Source: Triangularia verruculosa
Taxonomy: Eukaryota > Ascomycota > Sordariomycetes > Sordariales > Podosporaceae
Length of the DNA stretch: 64,000 nt
Reading direction: 5' to 3'
Assembly (NCBI GenBank): GCA_033296885.1
Contig: MU863876.1
Coordinates: 496,001-560,000 of the forward strand
How positions within the stretch are numbered: the first letter of the stretch is position 1; the number at the start of each line of letters is the position of its first letter. The notes below the pieces were generated by a model that was not told where the DNA came from, did no database searches, and saw nothing but the letters and a program-made list of their open reading frames with translations. Below are positions 55,322 through 64,000 of the stretch, piece after piece. The position numbers and the translations under genes are program-made.

Positions 55322-58300
55322 ATGTCGGGCTCTTTACGATCCGCGTCTGAAGTGTCCGTGTTGGCTGACGACTATATCGACCCTGTCAATAACTTCCGGT
55401 CACCCGACAATGCCAACGGTGTCCAGGATAGCCTTTCCTCTCGTCATCTCCGCCAGCTCGCGCCGCTTGATGATATTTCCGTTGACTTCACTCCTGGCAT
55501 TGCTCGCCGACCGACGCTACCCGTTCTTTCTCAAGTCCCAACTCCCCAAGGCTCGGACGACGAGGATGATAAGATCAGGATCCGGCGTACGAGGTCCCAG
55601 TCATCCGAGCCGACCGAATCATCGTTATCCAGCCATTCTAGTGAGTCGGAGGACAAAACCTTTTCCGACTCGGCGCTCCAAGTGATGGCGGAGCTCGACA
55701 CCCTCGTTGGTCTTGACGACGTCAAGAGCCACTTTCAAGAGCTCAGCTTGTACATACACAACAGCCAGATACTGAACATCAAATCTGGCGACGAGCGCTA
55801 CCACGCCTTATTTCAGGGCAATCCGGGAACAGGGAAAACCACCGTTGCGAAGCTGTATGCTCGCTTCCTCGAGTCGATGGGCGTCTTGGAGTCGAACTAT
55901 GTGGTGAATACATCGGGTGCCACGCTTGTATCCAATGGACCTGGAGCTATCATGAACATCCTTGAACGTGGGGATGGCGGCGTGTTGTTCGTGGACGAGG
56001 CCTATCAACTTGTCGCGCCACCCTCGAGTCTTGCTGGTAAACAAGTACTTGATGCCATCCTCGACGAGATGGACAGTCATTCTTCAAGATGGGTCGTCAT
56101 CTTTGCTGGCTACAAGGAAGGGTTTGATCTTTTTTTTGCGCAGAATGACGCCCTCAGCAGCCGCATCCCCTATATCTTTACCCTTCAAGACTTTTCCGAT
56201 GCCCAAATTCGCTCACTACTTCTGAATATGTTTCAAGAACGCTTCACTCGACATAGCTACACAATCGAAGGTGGGCCGAATGGTCCGTTTGTCGACTCTG
56301 TTGTCCGTCGCATATCCCAAGGCCGCGCTAGGCGCGGGTCTGGAAACTGGCGAACGGTTCAAAATCACTTCCAGAGGATTTGCCAGCGCCAGGTTCGTCG
56401 ACTTATTAGTCAATTCGACAAGCCTAAAATTGCGGATCGCCTCAATTTCACCAAAGAGGACTTGCTTGGGCCTGCACAGCTTGATCAGATGGCTGCAACC
56501 AAGATATGGACTGAAATAAATCAACTCGTTGGGTTACGCGAGGTCAAGAAGTCGATTAGCGTCATGTTCGAGATGGTGCTTACCAACTATCAACGTGAAC
56601 TTGAAGGCAAGCGACCTCACAACTACCCGCTCAACCGCATCTTTGTGGGCAAGCCGGGCACAGGAAAGACGATGGTGGCAAAGCTCTACGGCAAAATTCT
56701 CGCCGAGCTTGGATTTCTGAGTAAAGGAGACGGTACGTTCAACCTAGGTCTGGTGGTTTCATGCCATGGCTTCGCAGCTGATCAGAGTATCTGGCATCAG
56801 TGATCTTCCGAACTTCAGCAGATTTCATTGGTGAAACCATCAGCAGTTCAAAATCCAACACACGACGCATCCTCGCGGCCACCTTAGGCAAGGTCTTGGT
56901 CATACATGAAGCTTATATGCTTGACCCTGGCGGCATCGCCGCAGCTCGAGACCTCTGCAAGGTCGCTGTGCTCGACAGCATTTTCGCAGAAGTACAGGCT
57001 AGTAGTTTTGACACCGACAGGTGCATTCTTTTACTGGGATATGAAGACAGAATGCAGTCACTCTTTCAAAATGGCAACCCTGGGTTATCAAGCTACTTCC
57101 TGTCAGACATGCCATTTCGGTTCGCCGATTACTCCACCGAGGAACTGGGCCAAATCCTCGAACTTAACCTCAGGGCCAGCCACATTGACTATGAACCAGA
57201 TGCCGTAAATTCAGCGGCCGACCTACTGTCTAGATATAAATACAACTGGAACTTCAGCAACGCAAGAGATGTCAAGCCATTGATCTCCCAAGCTGTTTTG
57301 CGAAACCTGGAGCGACACATCACACATCAGACTGACGATGGGGACTTCGAGACTCGCCTCGAACCTCAAGACTTTGACCCATGGTTGCGGCCGCAGACGG
57401 TATCAACAAGCAACGTAATAAACTACAAGGCCGATCTGACAAATCAGGTATCGGACTCAGTTATTGCGCAGTTGAACAGGTACTTTCCGGCATCTCCGAA
57501 CCGCAACTTAAACCAGGATATGCCGCAAACTTTTGTGTTGAAGGGACCACCAGGTAAGTGGCTGAATTCGGTATCCTGTTGCTTAGGTGCTCCAACTGCT
57601 CGCAGACGCTGACCAAAACATTCACCCTCTACCTAGGTACCGGGAAGAAAACGCTTGCTACTTACATGGGGAAATTATTCTGCGCCGTTGGCCTTCTTCC
57701 TAGCAACCAAGCGGTGCTCTGCTCGGCCGCCGACTTCATTGGAAACGATGAGGAACATACCGCAACCAAGACCCGATTGGAGCTTGAAAAAGGTTTCGGC
57801 AAGCTTCTTATTGTTCATGACATCCACCTACTTGCGAGAACTCGTTACTCCAGCGAAGCACTCGACGAGCTCACCTCCTTTATCGGTTTACACTCTAGGA
57901 GAATGGCAATTGTGATCACAGGCCTGTCAGAGCCGGTAGAAGAGCTGTTGGCCCAGAGATATGCACTCGGGATCATGTTTCCAGACCGCATCACCTTTCA
58001 AGACCTCTCGCCTCAAGACTGTTTGAATCTATTGGACAGGTTGATTCACGATCTTGAATCCGAAGCAAAAACACCCTTTTTCACATCGCAAGCTGCGACG
58101 GAGAGGTTTCAAAAGGCAATATCCATCATCACCATGCTCGAGGGCCCTAAAAACGCTCCGCTGATTATGATGATCAGAAATCGCATGATCCAAAAGGGCA
58201 CTGATTTCAACTTGGCTCGCACACAGGACCCGGGCGAAGAGCGCGGTTGGAAGCTCACAGAAGATATCGCCATGTCATGTCTCAAAACCTTGTTCTATGA

Positions 58301-58577
58301 GATCTTCAGCACGTGTGCTCCGATGAAAAGGAATGCCTCTGTCAATAAAACGGAAACATATAGCAATCAAAAAGATCCTGAGACAGTGGGGAAAGTCAAG
58401 GGAATTCTCAGGCGGACGGGCCAGTGCGAACAAGGATATGACTGGGAGAAGGTCGACGGTGGCTACAGATGCCAAGGAGGTTCGCATTTTATGTCCGATG
58501 CTGCGGTCGCAGATGTTTTGTTGGATGCAGATTTGGATGCGTTGGAAAGTAATTATAACATCTGGCGCCGGCCGTAG
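55322..58577 (+). CDS. Triple CbxX/CfqX-type AAA+ ATPase
   Basis: Exons 55322..56732, 56801..57553 and 57637..58577 give 1034 aa. After a Ser/Asp-rich N-terminus (about 1-125) come three AAA+ modules of the CbxX/CfqX kind. Module 1 (Walker A GNPGTGKTT at 166) has a full Walker B (VLFVDEAYQL), sensor 1 (VVIFAGY) and an Arg-finger region (SSRIPYIF). Module 2 (GKPGTGKTM at 443) has IHEAY in place of DEAY and SSYF in place of SSRI. Module 3 (GPPGTGKKT at 719, restored across an intron) has IVHDIH and no Arg finger. The C-terminus is Cys/Trp-containing (QCEQGYDWEKVDGGYRCQG). Bacterial and plastid relatives remodel Rubisco as hexamers. Fungal ones are uncharacterised to my knowledge. A helical remodelling role with one active ATPase ring is inferred. 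Confidence 0.85.
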
Positions 58578-60044
58578 ACTTGGAGGTAGCGGACAGAATA
58601 CCTAATGCTGAACTGAAAATGTTGCCGTAGATCACCGAGAGCCGGGCTCGAGAATGTACCTTAGGTAATCTGAGGTGTGCTGATATGTAGCAAGCATCAC
58701 AAGACAGATCAGATACCTGTGTAACAAGAGTTGAAATGTAAGGTAATGCAGACGATCACCTACCATGTACGTTTTGGTAAGTATTGATTCGCATTTGTCA
58801 ATGAGACTTTGGCCTCTCATGCTGATCAATAAAGTACCTACCGTACCTTAGGTATTTGGAAAAGTCAAGGTGTTCTGCTCATGCTACCTACCTAGGTAGG
58901 TACCTAAGGTAGGTATCCTACAACCCCTGCCTCTCCTATTCTCGGAGCTAAATCAACCATTCTCCCTTTCTCACCGAAAACTTCCCGAAGGCTCATTCAG
59001 GTATCCCGGATCCGATAACAATGATTGGTTTGCGGACATGCCATGTCAGAAAAAGCTTGTTTATTCTCTTGTTTAGCCTATTTTCTGTTAGAGACCCCCT
59101 TTCCCTCAGCTTTGTGCAAAGTGTGCACCATTAGATCCAGATCCCCCCGGGTTTTCTCGCTTCTCTGCCGTGTTTATTTTCCGCGGCAATAGTGATCGTC
59201 GAGCCCCTATTAGCCAGTTCCCTGGACCCGGGTCTGTTCTGGACCACACACCCCGCGAATTCTCCTTCATGTGTAGCAGTGGTCAGTCTCCTGTTTTCTC
59301 GCGCAGAATGTGGCAGTGTTGCAAAGCCCCTGGCAGCCACTCTAATTGATGGAATTTCAACCCGTCCTCAAAGGGAGTGTGGAGACTGGAGTCCTAAAGG
59401 ACCAGAGCCTGGAACTTCATTGTATCCTTTTGCTGACAGCAGGGAGTAGCTCGGCGGGTTCCGAGCATGTAGTTAATTTAAAGCAGAGGTTCGCTGCTGA
59501 CCGACGTGCTGCAGCGGCGGGTTAGATATTTCAGAGCGCTCTGAAAATAGAAGCAAAGGGTCGAAATAAGGTGCTGTGAGTAGATTAAGACGCCCTTTCC
59601 AACAGGCCGGGATATGGGGGCTAGGCAATTCATATAGATTTTCATATACCTTAACCTAGTCATCAGCTGTGGTCTGTAAATACGGAACGCCACAGTTGTC
59701 TGCGAGGTGCTTTAGGTGAAATGAACGGACTGCGGAGTTTAAGCCGCGCCAGTAGGTAGAGGGGCTCGGTGTCTTGTGACTTTGTCGACCTCGTGGGAAG
59801 GGGACGCCGTAATTCCGTGATAGAGTGGGGGAGGGTTCGTTCTCGGGCGTTCTGGAGCGGTGTTGATAGGTAGGGGGACGAAAATAGTAACGGATGGTTT
59901 GGGATGGAGCTGCTGCAGATGAAGATATGAAGAATGTCAAGTATAAGAAAGGTTATCCCAAACCACTTCGACGTGTTCAAGATCATTCATCATCACCCAT
60001 CAACAACTGACATTTCATCTCAACTTCCCCTCAAAAAACTCATC
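58578..60044. other. 1.5-kb intergenic with palindromic repeats
   Basis: Between the AAA+ gene and the DUF4360-like gene, both on the plus strand. Contains the TACCTAGGTA cluster at 58830-58920. The part from 59500 on is probably the promoter of the downstream gene. No gene seen. Confidence 0.5.
58886..58903. repeat. 18-bp perfect palindrome, TACCTACCTAGGTAGGTA
   Basis: Self-complementary over 18 bases. It sits in a 90-bp stretch with further CCTA/TAGG units (58838-58858 and 58903-58918). Confidence 0.9.
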
Positions 60045-60927
60045 ATGAAGTTCTCCCTCCTGCCCCTCGTGGCCGGCCTCGCCACTGCCTCCCCCGTCGT
60101 CGTCGACCCCCTGGCCGACACCCCGTCGGGCCACGAGGTCACTATCGCCGGCCTCGCCTTTGCCGGCTCGGGCTGCCCGGCGGGCACCGTGTCGGGCCAG
60201 CTCTCGTCGGACCTGACAACCATCACGCTCCTCTACGCCAACTTCGTCGCCCAGGCCGGCCAGGGCATCAGCGCGTCCAACTACCGCAAGAACTGCCAGC
60301 TCAACGTCAAGATCAAGTACCCGCAGGGCTACCAGTTCTCCGTCTTCAAGGCCGACTATCGCGGCTATGCCCAAATCCCCGCCGGGGACACAGGGACGTG
60401 CAAGGCGACGTATTACTTTTCCGGGGATTCCAAGCAGGTCAGTTTTTCTTTTGCCTTGAGTGGAATAAAAAGATGATGGCTAATGATGGGGATAAATGAA
60501 ATCCGGGAGACGAGATAGATCACCTCGACCCTCACGCTCAAGGGCCCGTACGATGACAACTACCTCAAGACGGACACGTTCGGCGTCGAGTCGACGGTTT
60601 GGTCCCCCTGCGGCCTGGAGGGGCTGCTGAATATCAACTCCGAGGTGCGGCTGTCGCCCATGGATGCGGTCAAGCCTGCCCTCCTCACGGTAAGAAGACT
60701 CGAGAACATCCAGACGAGGTGGCGGAGGTGCACCAAGTGATGATCTCTTTCACCAAATGGGTTTTTTGGTTTTGAAAAAGAAGAAAACCAAAAAGAAAAA
60801 GAAAAAAAAAGAAAGAATCTTGTTATTGATTTGTTGAATGTTTGTGTTTTAGGTCGACTCGACGGATCTCAAGTTTGTGCAGAAGCATTACTTGCAGTGG
60901 CAAAAGTGTACGAAGCCCAAGGCATAG
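60045..60927 (+). CDS. Secreted DUF4360-like protein
   Basis: Exons 60045..60437, 60519..60689 and 60853..60927 give 212 aa, all joins phase 0. Residues 1-16 are a signal peptide (MKFSLLPLVAGLATAS). The mature protein starts with a propeptide-like stretch, then VTIAGLAFAGSGCPAGTVSG and NYRKNCQLNVKIKYPQGYQFSV, the marks of DUF4360 as I remember it. Four to six cysteines could form disulfides. The last exon is Lys-rich and ends soon after WQKCTKPKA. It is a secreted protein with a beta-sandwich look. Such proteins are often numerous in fungi, and the function is unknown. The second intron is 163 nt with a long A-rich tract before its acceptor. Confidence 0.85.
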
Positions 60928-61593
60928 AGTGAGCCCGTTGGAAAGAAAAACAGGGCTGACAACTATTGCTCTTAGGCGAGGAGTGATAAAAGCTGGAATA
61001 TGTCGTCGGGTGGCTCAGAAGGGTTTGAAGGGGATCGGACGGGGTCGTGGTACGGTATTTAGGGTGGGAGGGACATATCGAAGAGGTCGTCGTCAGTCGT
61101 TATCATATCTATCATTCACTGGGAATCGCAGATATTGCCAAGGGATATATTCTCTTATCGACCCAACCTCTCTTCCAAAAGTGTCGAGGTGGTGTGTGTG
61201 ATGTGATACAAAACCCCGCCTCTCCCCTCTTCTTACCTTATCAACCAATCACATCCCACCACGCACTGCACAATGCCGTGCCTGTCTCAACAATCGGTGA
61301 TCACCCGGGTTCATCATCTCTCCATCTCCATTGGCCAAACAGTCAATGGGCCGGTTCCAGACCGACCTTTTTCCCTCCCCCATCTTCCCCACCAACTTTA
61401 TTTTAACAACTGCCGCCGTCGGTTTGTTTTCCTTGTTTTTTTCGTCTGGGGCTTTTGGTGACGACAACTTCACAACAACTTTACCTTCACACATTCTCAC
61501 TCCCGATCAAAACATTTTTACTTTCTATTCAATACCAAAACATCAAAAAAAGCAAAAAGGACAAAAAGGAAAAGAAAATACCTAATCAAAACC
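60928..61593. other. Intergenic, pyrimidine-rich leader
   Basis: 666 bp. The second half is C/T-rich then A-rich before the ATG at 61594, as expected of the promoter and 5' leader of the small Cys-rich gene. Confidence 0.5.
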
Positions 61594-61875
61594 ATGCCCG
61601 CCATCCAACAAACCCAACCCCCCGCCTCCCAAGCGATGGAAATGACCGGCACCGCCGCCGCGAAAAAGCAGGTCATCACCGAACAACCCGTACGTTTTTT
61701 TTTCCCCCACCCGATTCTTGCTCACATTCACTGAAGAAAACAAAAAAAAAAGAAATCTGAACCCGCGCCGCAAATGGCACAGGACGAGGAGCAGCTCGGC
61801 CTTCGCGGCGGCGGCTTCACCATCGGGTGCAATTGCTGCCGGGGCATGTGTTCGTTTCACAAGAGGTGCTGTTAG
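61594..61875 (+). CDS. 62-aa Cys-rich protein, RGG-Cys tail
   Basis: Exons 61594..61689 and 61783..61875, phase 0, give 62 aa. The N-terminal half is Gln/Ala/Thr-rich with KKQVITEQP. The C-terminus is LRGGGFTIGCNCCRGMCSFHKRCC, here in short form CNCC, CRGMC and KRCC: six cysteines in 16 residues. There is no signal peptide. Small proteins with an RGG turn and a dense Cys tail recur in filamentous ascomycetes. They recall CYSTM-type stress proteins, in which the Cys tail is membrane-associated or metal-binding. Too short for most gene finders, but both splice sites and the start context are good, and it has a long C/A-rich leader. Function not known. Confidence 0.7.
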
Positions 61876-62529
61876 ATACCTTAGACGGGGGATGAATCAG
61901 TTTTGGATGGATGGATTGATGTTGTACTTGTGAGCGATGGAGAGAGGAGTTGGGTTTTTTTTTTGGCTGCTGTGATTTAATTGGGGTTTTTGAATGGATA
62001 TACGCTGTTTTGAGCTTCTGCTTGGTGGTTTGTTGGGAAGGGAGATGGAGATGAGATTTGCACCCGAGCACGTAATCATGTCTGAGATCTTCGTTTAGTA
62101 ATTTGTGCCATTAATTTCGGGACTTATTATAGTGTCCCAAGGTAGATCTTTAATTCCTGATGTGATTAGGAATGGATCTTGGACCAGCGCTCTTTCCAGT
62201 AATCCGCTAATTAATCTCCATTGAATTGGTTGCTGTAGCTGTGGCTGATTACCTATCTCGCATAAATTGCGCATCCAAGGCACAGAATGTGTCGCCATGA
62301 CTATGATTGCTCTGTATGATTAAGACGTTCGATGCGCCGTGCCGAACTCGATGGTGTTATCTCTGTTGGTGTTATGCTGTAGTAAATGGATTGGTGGTAC
62401 AGTAGATACATTATGCCGCGAAGTCTAAATCGCAGAGTGAGTAGTAGTTAGATGAGACCAACTGAGACCACACTCGTCTTTACTCCATCGTCCAAAATGA
62501 CGCTATGCTCCGAGTCTGCGACAATGCCG
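61876..62529. other. Convergent 3' flanks
   Basis: AT-rich, 654 bp between the ends of the Cys-rich gene and the coiled-coil gene. No gene seen. Confidence 0.6.
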
Positions 62530-63535
62530 TCAAGTCCCCCTCAAATGCTTTAAAAACTCCTCCTGCTCCCTGATCTTCAACTTGACCCGCCTCAGCCCCG
62601 TCACAGTCATGCACAGCTCCGCATACTCCAGATCGCCCCCGAACTCATTCGCTCTCGCCGCGGCGAAGTCCCTCTCTTGCGCGACGAGGTCCCTCTCTAG
62701 CCTGGCATGGTGGTTAGACAGCTTTTTCAACTCTCTTTTGACCTTGTTGATGATCAAAGGATCGCTAGAGTCCTCGCTACTGCCGGAGCTTTCAGACAAA
62801 ACGTCGGAGTCAGAGCTTGAGAAATGGTCATGTTGGGCTGGGGGTTGCTTGCTTTGCTGTTTGGCGCTCCAGACCAGGGCGGCGATTCTTGCGGTTCTGA
62901 TTTCCTTGCGGGCCTTTTGGTCTTGTTCGTGGGACCAGCTGAAGAAGCGGATCGGTCTTTGTGGAGTGGGAGCTTGAGAGGTAGTAATTTGAGGGTAGAG
63001 GACGGGTTGCTGAGTTTGACAAGTGGGAGCCGCTTTGCTAGCTGGTTCAGTTGAAAAAAGATGTCAGTATCCAGGCAACCAAATGGTGACAAGGGCGTTT
63101 ATTGTTGATTATCAACATACCTCTCTGTCTCTTTCTCCTTTTCAGTTTTCGGCGTGAAACTGTAACCAACGGTGTGTCGCTGTCGATGGAGTCATTGCTG
63201 TCTGAGTCGCTGCCGCTGTCGATTATCTCTGGGGTCTGCGAGGGTGTGAAGGCGACGACATGATCTGAGTTATCGTTTGAGACAGCCCTTATGGTGACTT
63301 CGTAGATTTGGGCGTCGCTGTCTTGCTGATACTTGAGGGCTGTTGCAAGCTCCCCAAGAAATGCGGCAGTGAGGCGCCCAAGGTATAGCTCTTCACCCGG
63401 GTGGCCGGCAGTCGTCAGCCAATGGCCTTTGTTATTGGACTCGGTGTTCTGTACGACCTTCTCGACTTTGAGAAAGCCACGGGAGTTCAAGTAAGCTCTC
63501 GCCGACTGGGGCGGCAGGATCTCAAGGTCCTCCAT
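62530..63535 (-). CDS. Unrecognised nuclear-type coiled-coil protein
   Basis: Exons complement of 62530..63041 and 63121..63535 give 308 aa; the intron is 79 nt with ACTGAC as branch point. The first 75 residues look like a small folded domain (RAYLNSRGFLKVEKV, AFLGELATALKYQQDSD). An acidic Ser/Asp stretch (SGSDSDSNDSIDSD) follows, then a basic run RRKLKRRKRQR that could be a nuclear signal. After a Pro/Gln-rich linker, a second acidic Ser patch leads to a C-terminal coiled coil (ELKKLSNHHARLERDLVAQERD). I recognise no family. A chromatin or transcription-associated role is a guess from composition. The start is the first ATG of the frame. Confidence 0.7.
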
Positions 63536-64000
63536 TGCGATGGTCGAGGATCCTGCGTGGAAAAGCTCAAGACTTGGAAGAAATCTTTAGAATCTGGGAG
63601 AAAAGTCGTTCAGAAGAGTAGTGAGGGGAAAGGAAAGACTGCAATTCTGTCACGAGGGTACGGTCGCGTTGAGCTGAGTGCAACGACTGTTATGCTGGCC
63701 CGATGGAGAGGTAGGTAGCTTGCTTTCCCAGTGCAAGCTGCCGCCGGAATAGGTGCCTCATTGGCGTATGGATATGCCCTGGCATACTGTCTATGAGCAT
63801 CCTGTCTTTAAACGCGTAGTATGTACATAAGGCGCAGACATTTCTACAGTCCTGATGATAATTGTGCGATGTGACAATGCTTGTAGTGTACAGAGAGCGC
63901 AGCCTTGCCAAAGAGCCACTCTGATTGGTCAGGGTATGACGCGACTTTGGAGCGGGGTCCTTCGCTGGGGGGGGGCCTAGAACGCTTCGCTCGATCGGAT
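63536..64000. other. Upstream flank at window end
   Basis: 465 bp upstream of the coiled-coil gene. A CCAAT box on the minus strand (ATTGG near 63925) is the only familiar site. No gene seen. Confidence 0.45.

Overview
The window is nuclear DNA from a filamentous ascomycete, most likely a Sordariomycete of the Neurospora/Podospora/Chaetomium kind. The evidence is short introns (about 50-230 nt) with GTRNGT donors and CTRAC branch points, GC-rich coding exons, and gene families typical of these fungi (CFEM, DUF3112-like 7-TM, DUF4360-like, filamentous-fungal RACK1/CPC-2). I rebuilt 21 protein-coding genes with introns joined by eye. Exon joins keep frame and restore conserved motifs, except in one gene that carries a frameshift. 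I found no tRNA, rRNA, transposase or CRISPR array.

Layout. 1-5.4 kb: a Rad51/XRCC2-like gene (-) and SOM1 (+) start only 42 bp apart; then COX9 (-) and a glutathione S-transferase (+). 5.4-8.4 kb is a gene-free 3 kb stretch. 8.4-19.7 kb is a cell-surface neighbourhood: a CFEM single-pass protein, two related Cys-rich single-pass proteins, a seven-TM protein and a small single-TM ORF, interrupted only by mitochondrial MRPL22. 21.3-26.4 kb: RACK1/cpc-2 with a strong intronic box C/D snoRNA candidate, TAF8, and an intronless LRR-kinase of bacterial look. 27.9-36.2 kb: a large isochorismatase-AlkB-GST-like fusion, mitochondrial serine hydroxymethyltransferase and RPL19. 37.8-51.5 kb: GCN1 (2672 aa) and a divergent DExH RNA helicase (1489 aa). 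52.6-58.6 kb: a frameshifted membrane-anchored protein divergent from a triple CbxX/CfqX AAA+ protein. 60-63.5 kb: a secreted DUF4360-like protein, a 62-aa Cys-rich protein and an unrecognised coiled-coil protein.

How the genes fit together. Most are housekeeping genes for mitochondria (SOM1, COX9, MRPL22, SHMT) and translation or amino-acid control (RACK1/CPC-2, GCN1, RPL19, DExH helicase). RACK1 and GCN1 both act on the GCN2/GCN4 (cross-pathway control) axis. The accessory material is the surface-protein cluster at 8-20 kb and the AAA+/membrane-protein pair at 52-58 kb.

The most noteworthy items are the snoRNA in the RACK1 intron, the three-domain fusion, the triple AAA+ protein with two degenerate modules next to a frameshifted membrane protein, the bacterial-type LRR-kinase, the start codon of RPL19 split by an intron, and a recurring C-rich to G-rich switch along the coding strand of many genes.
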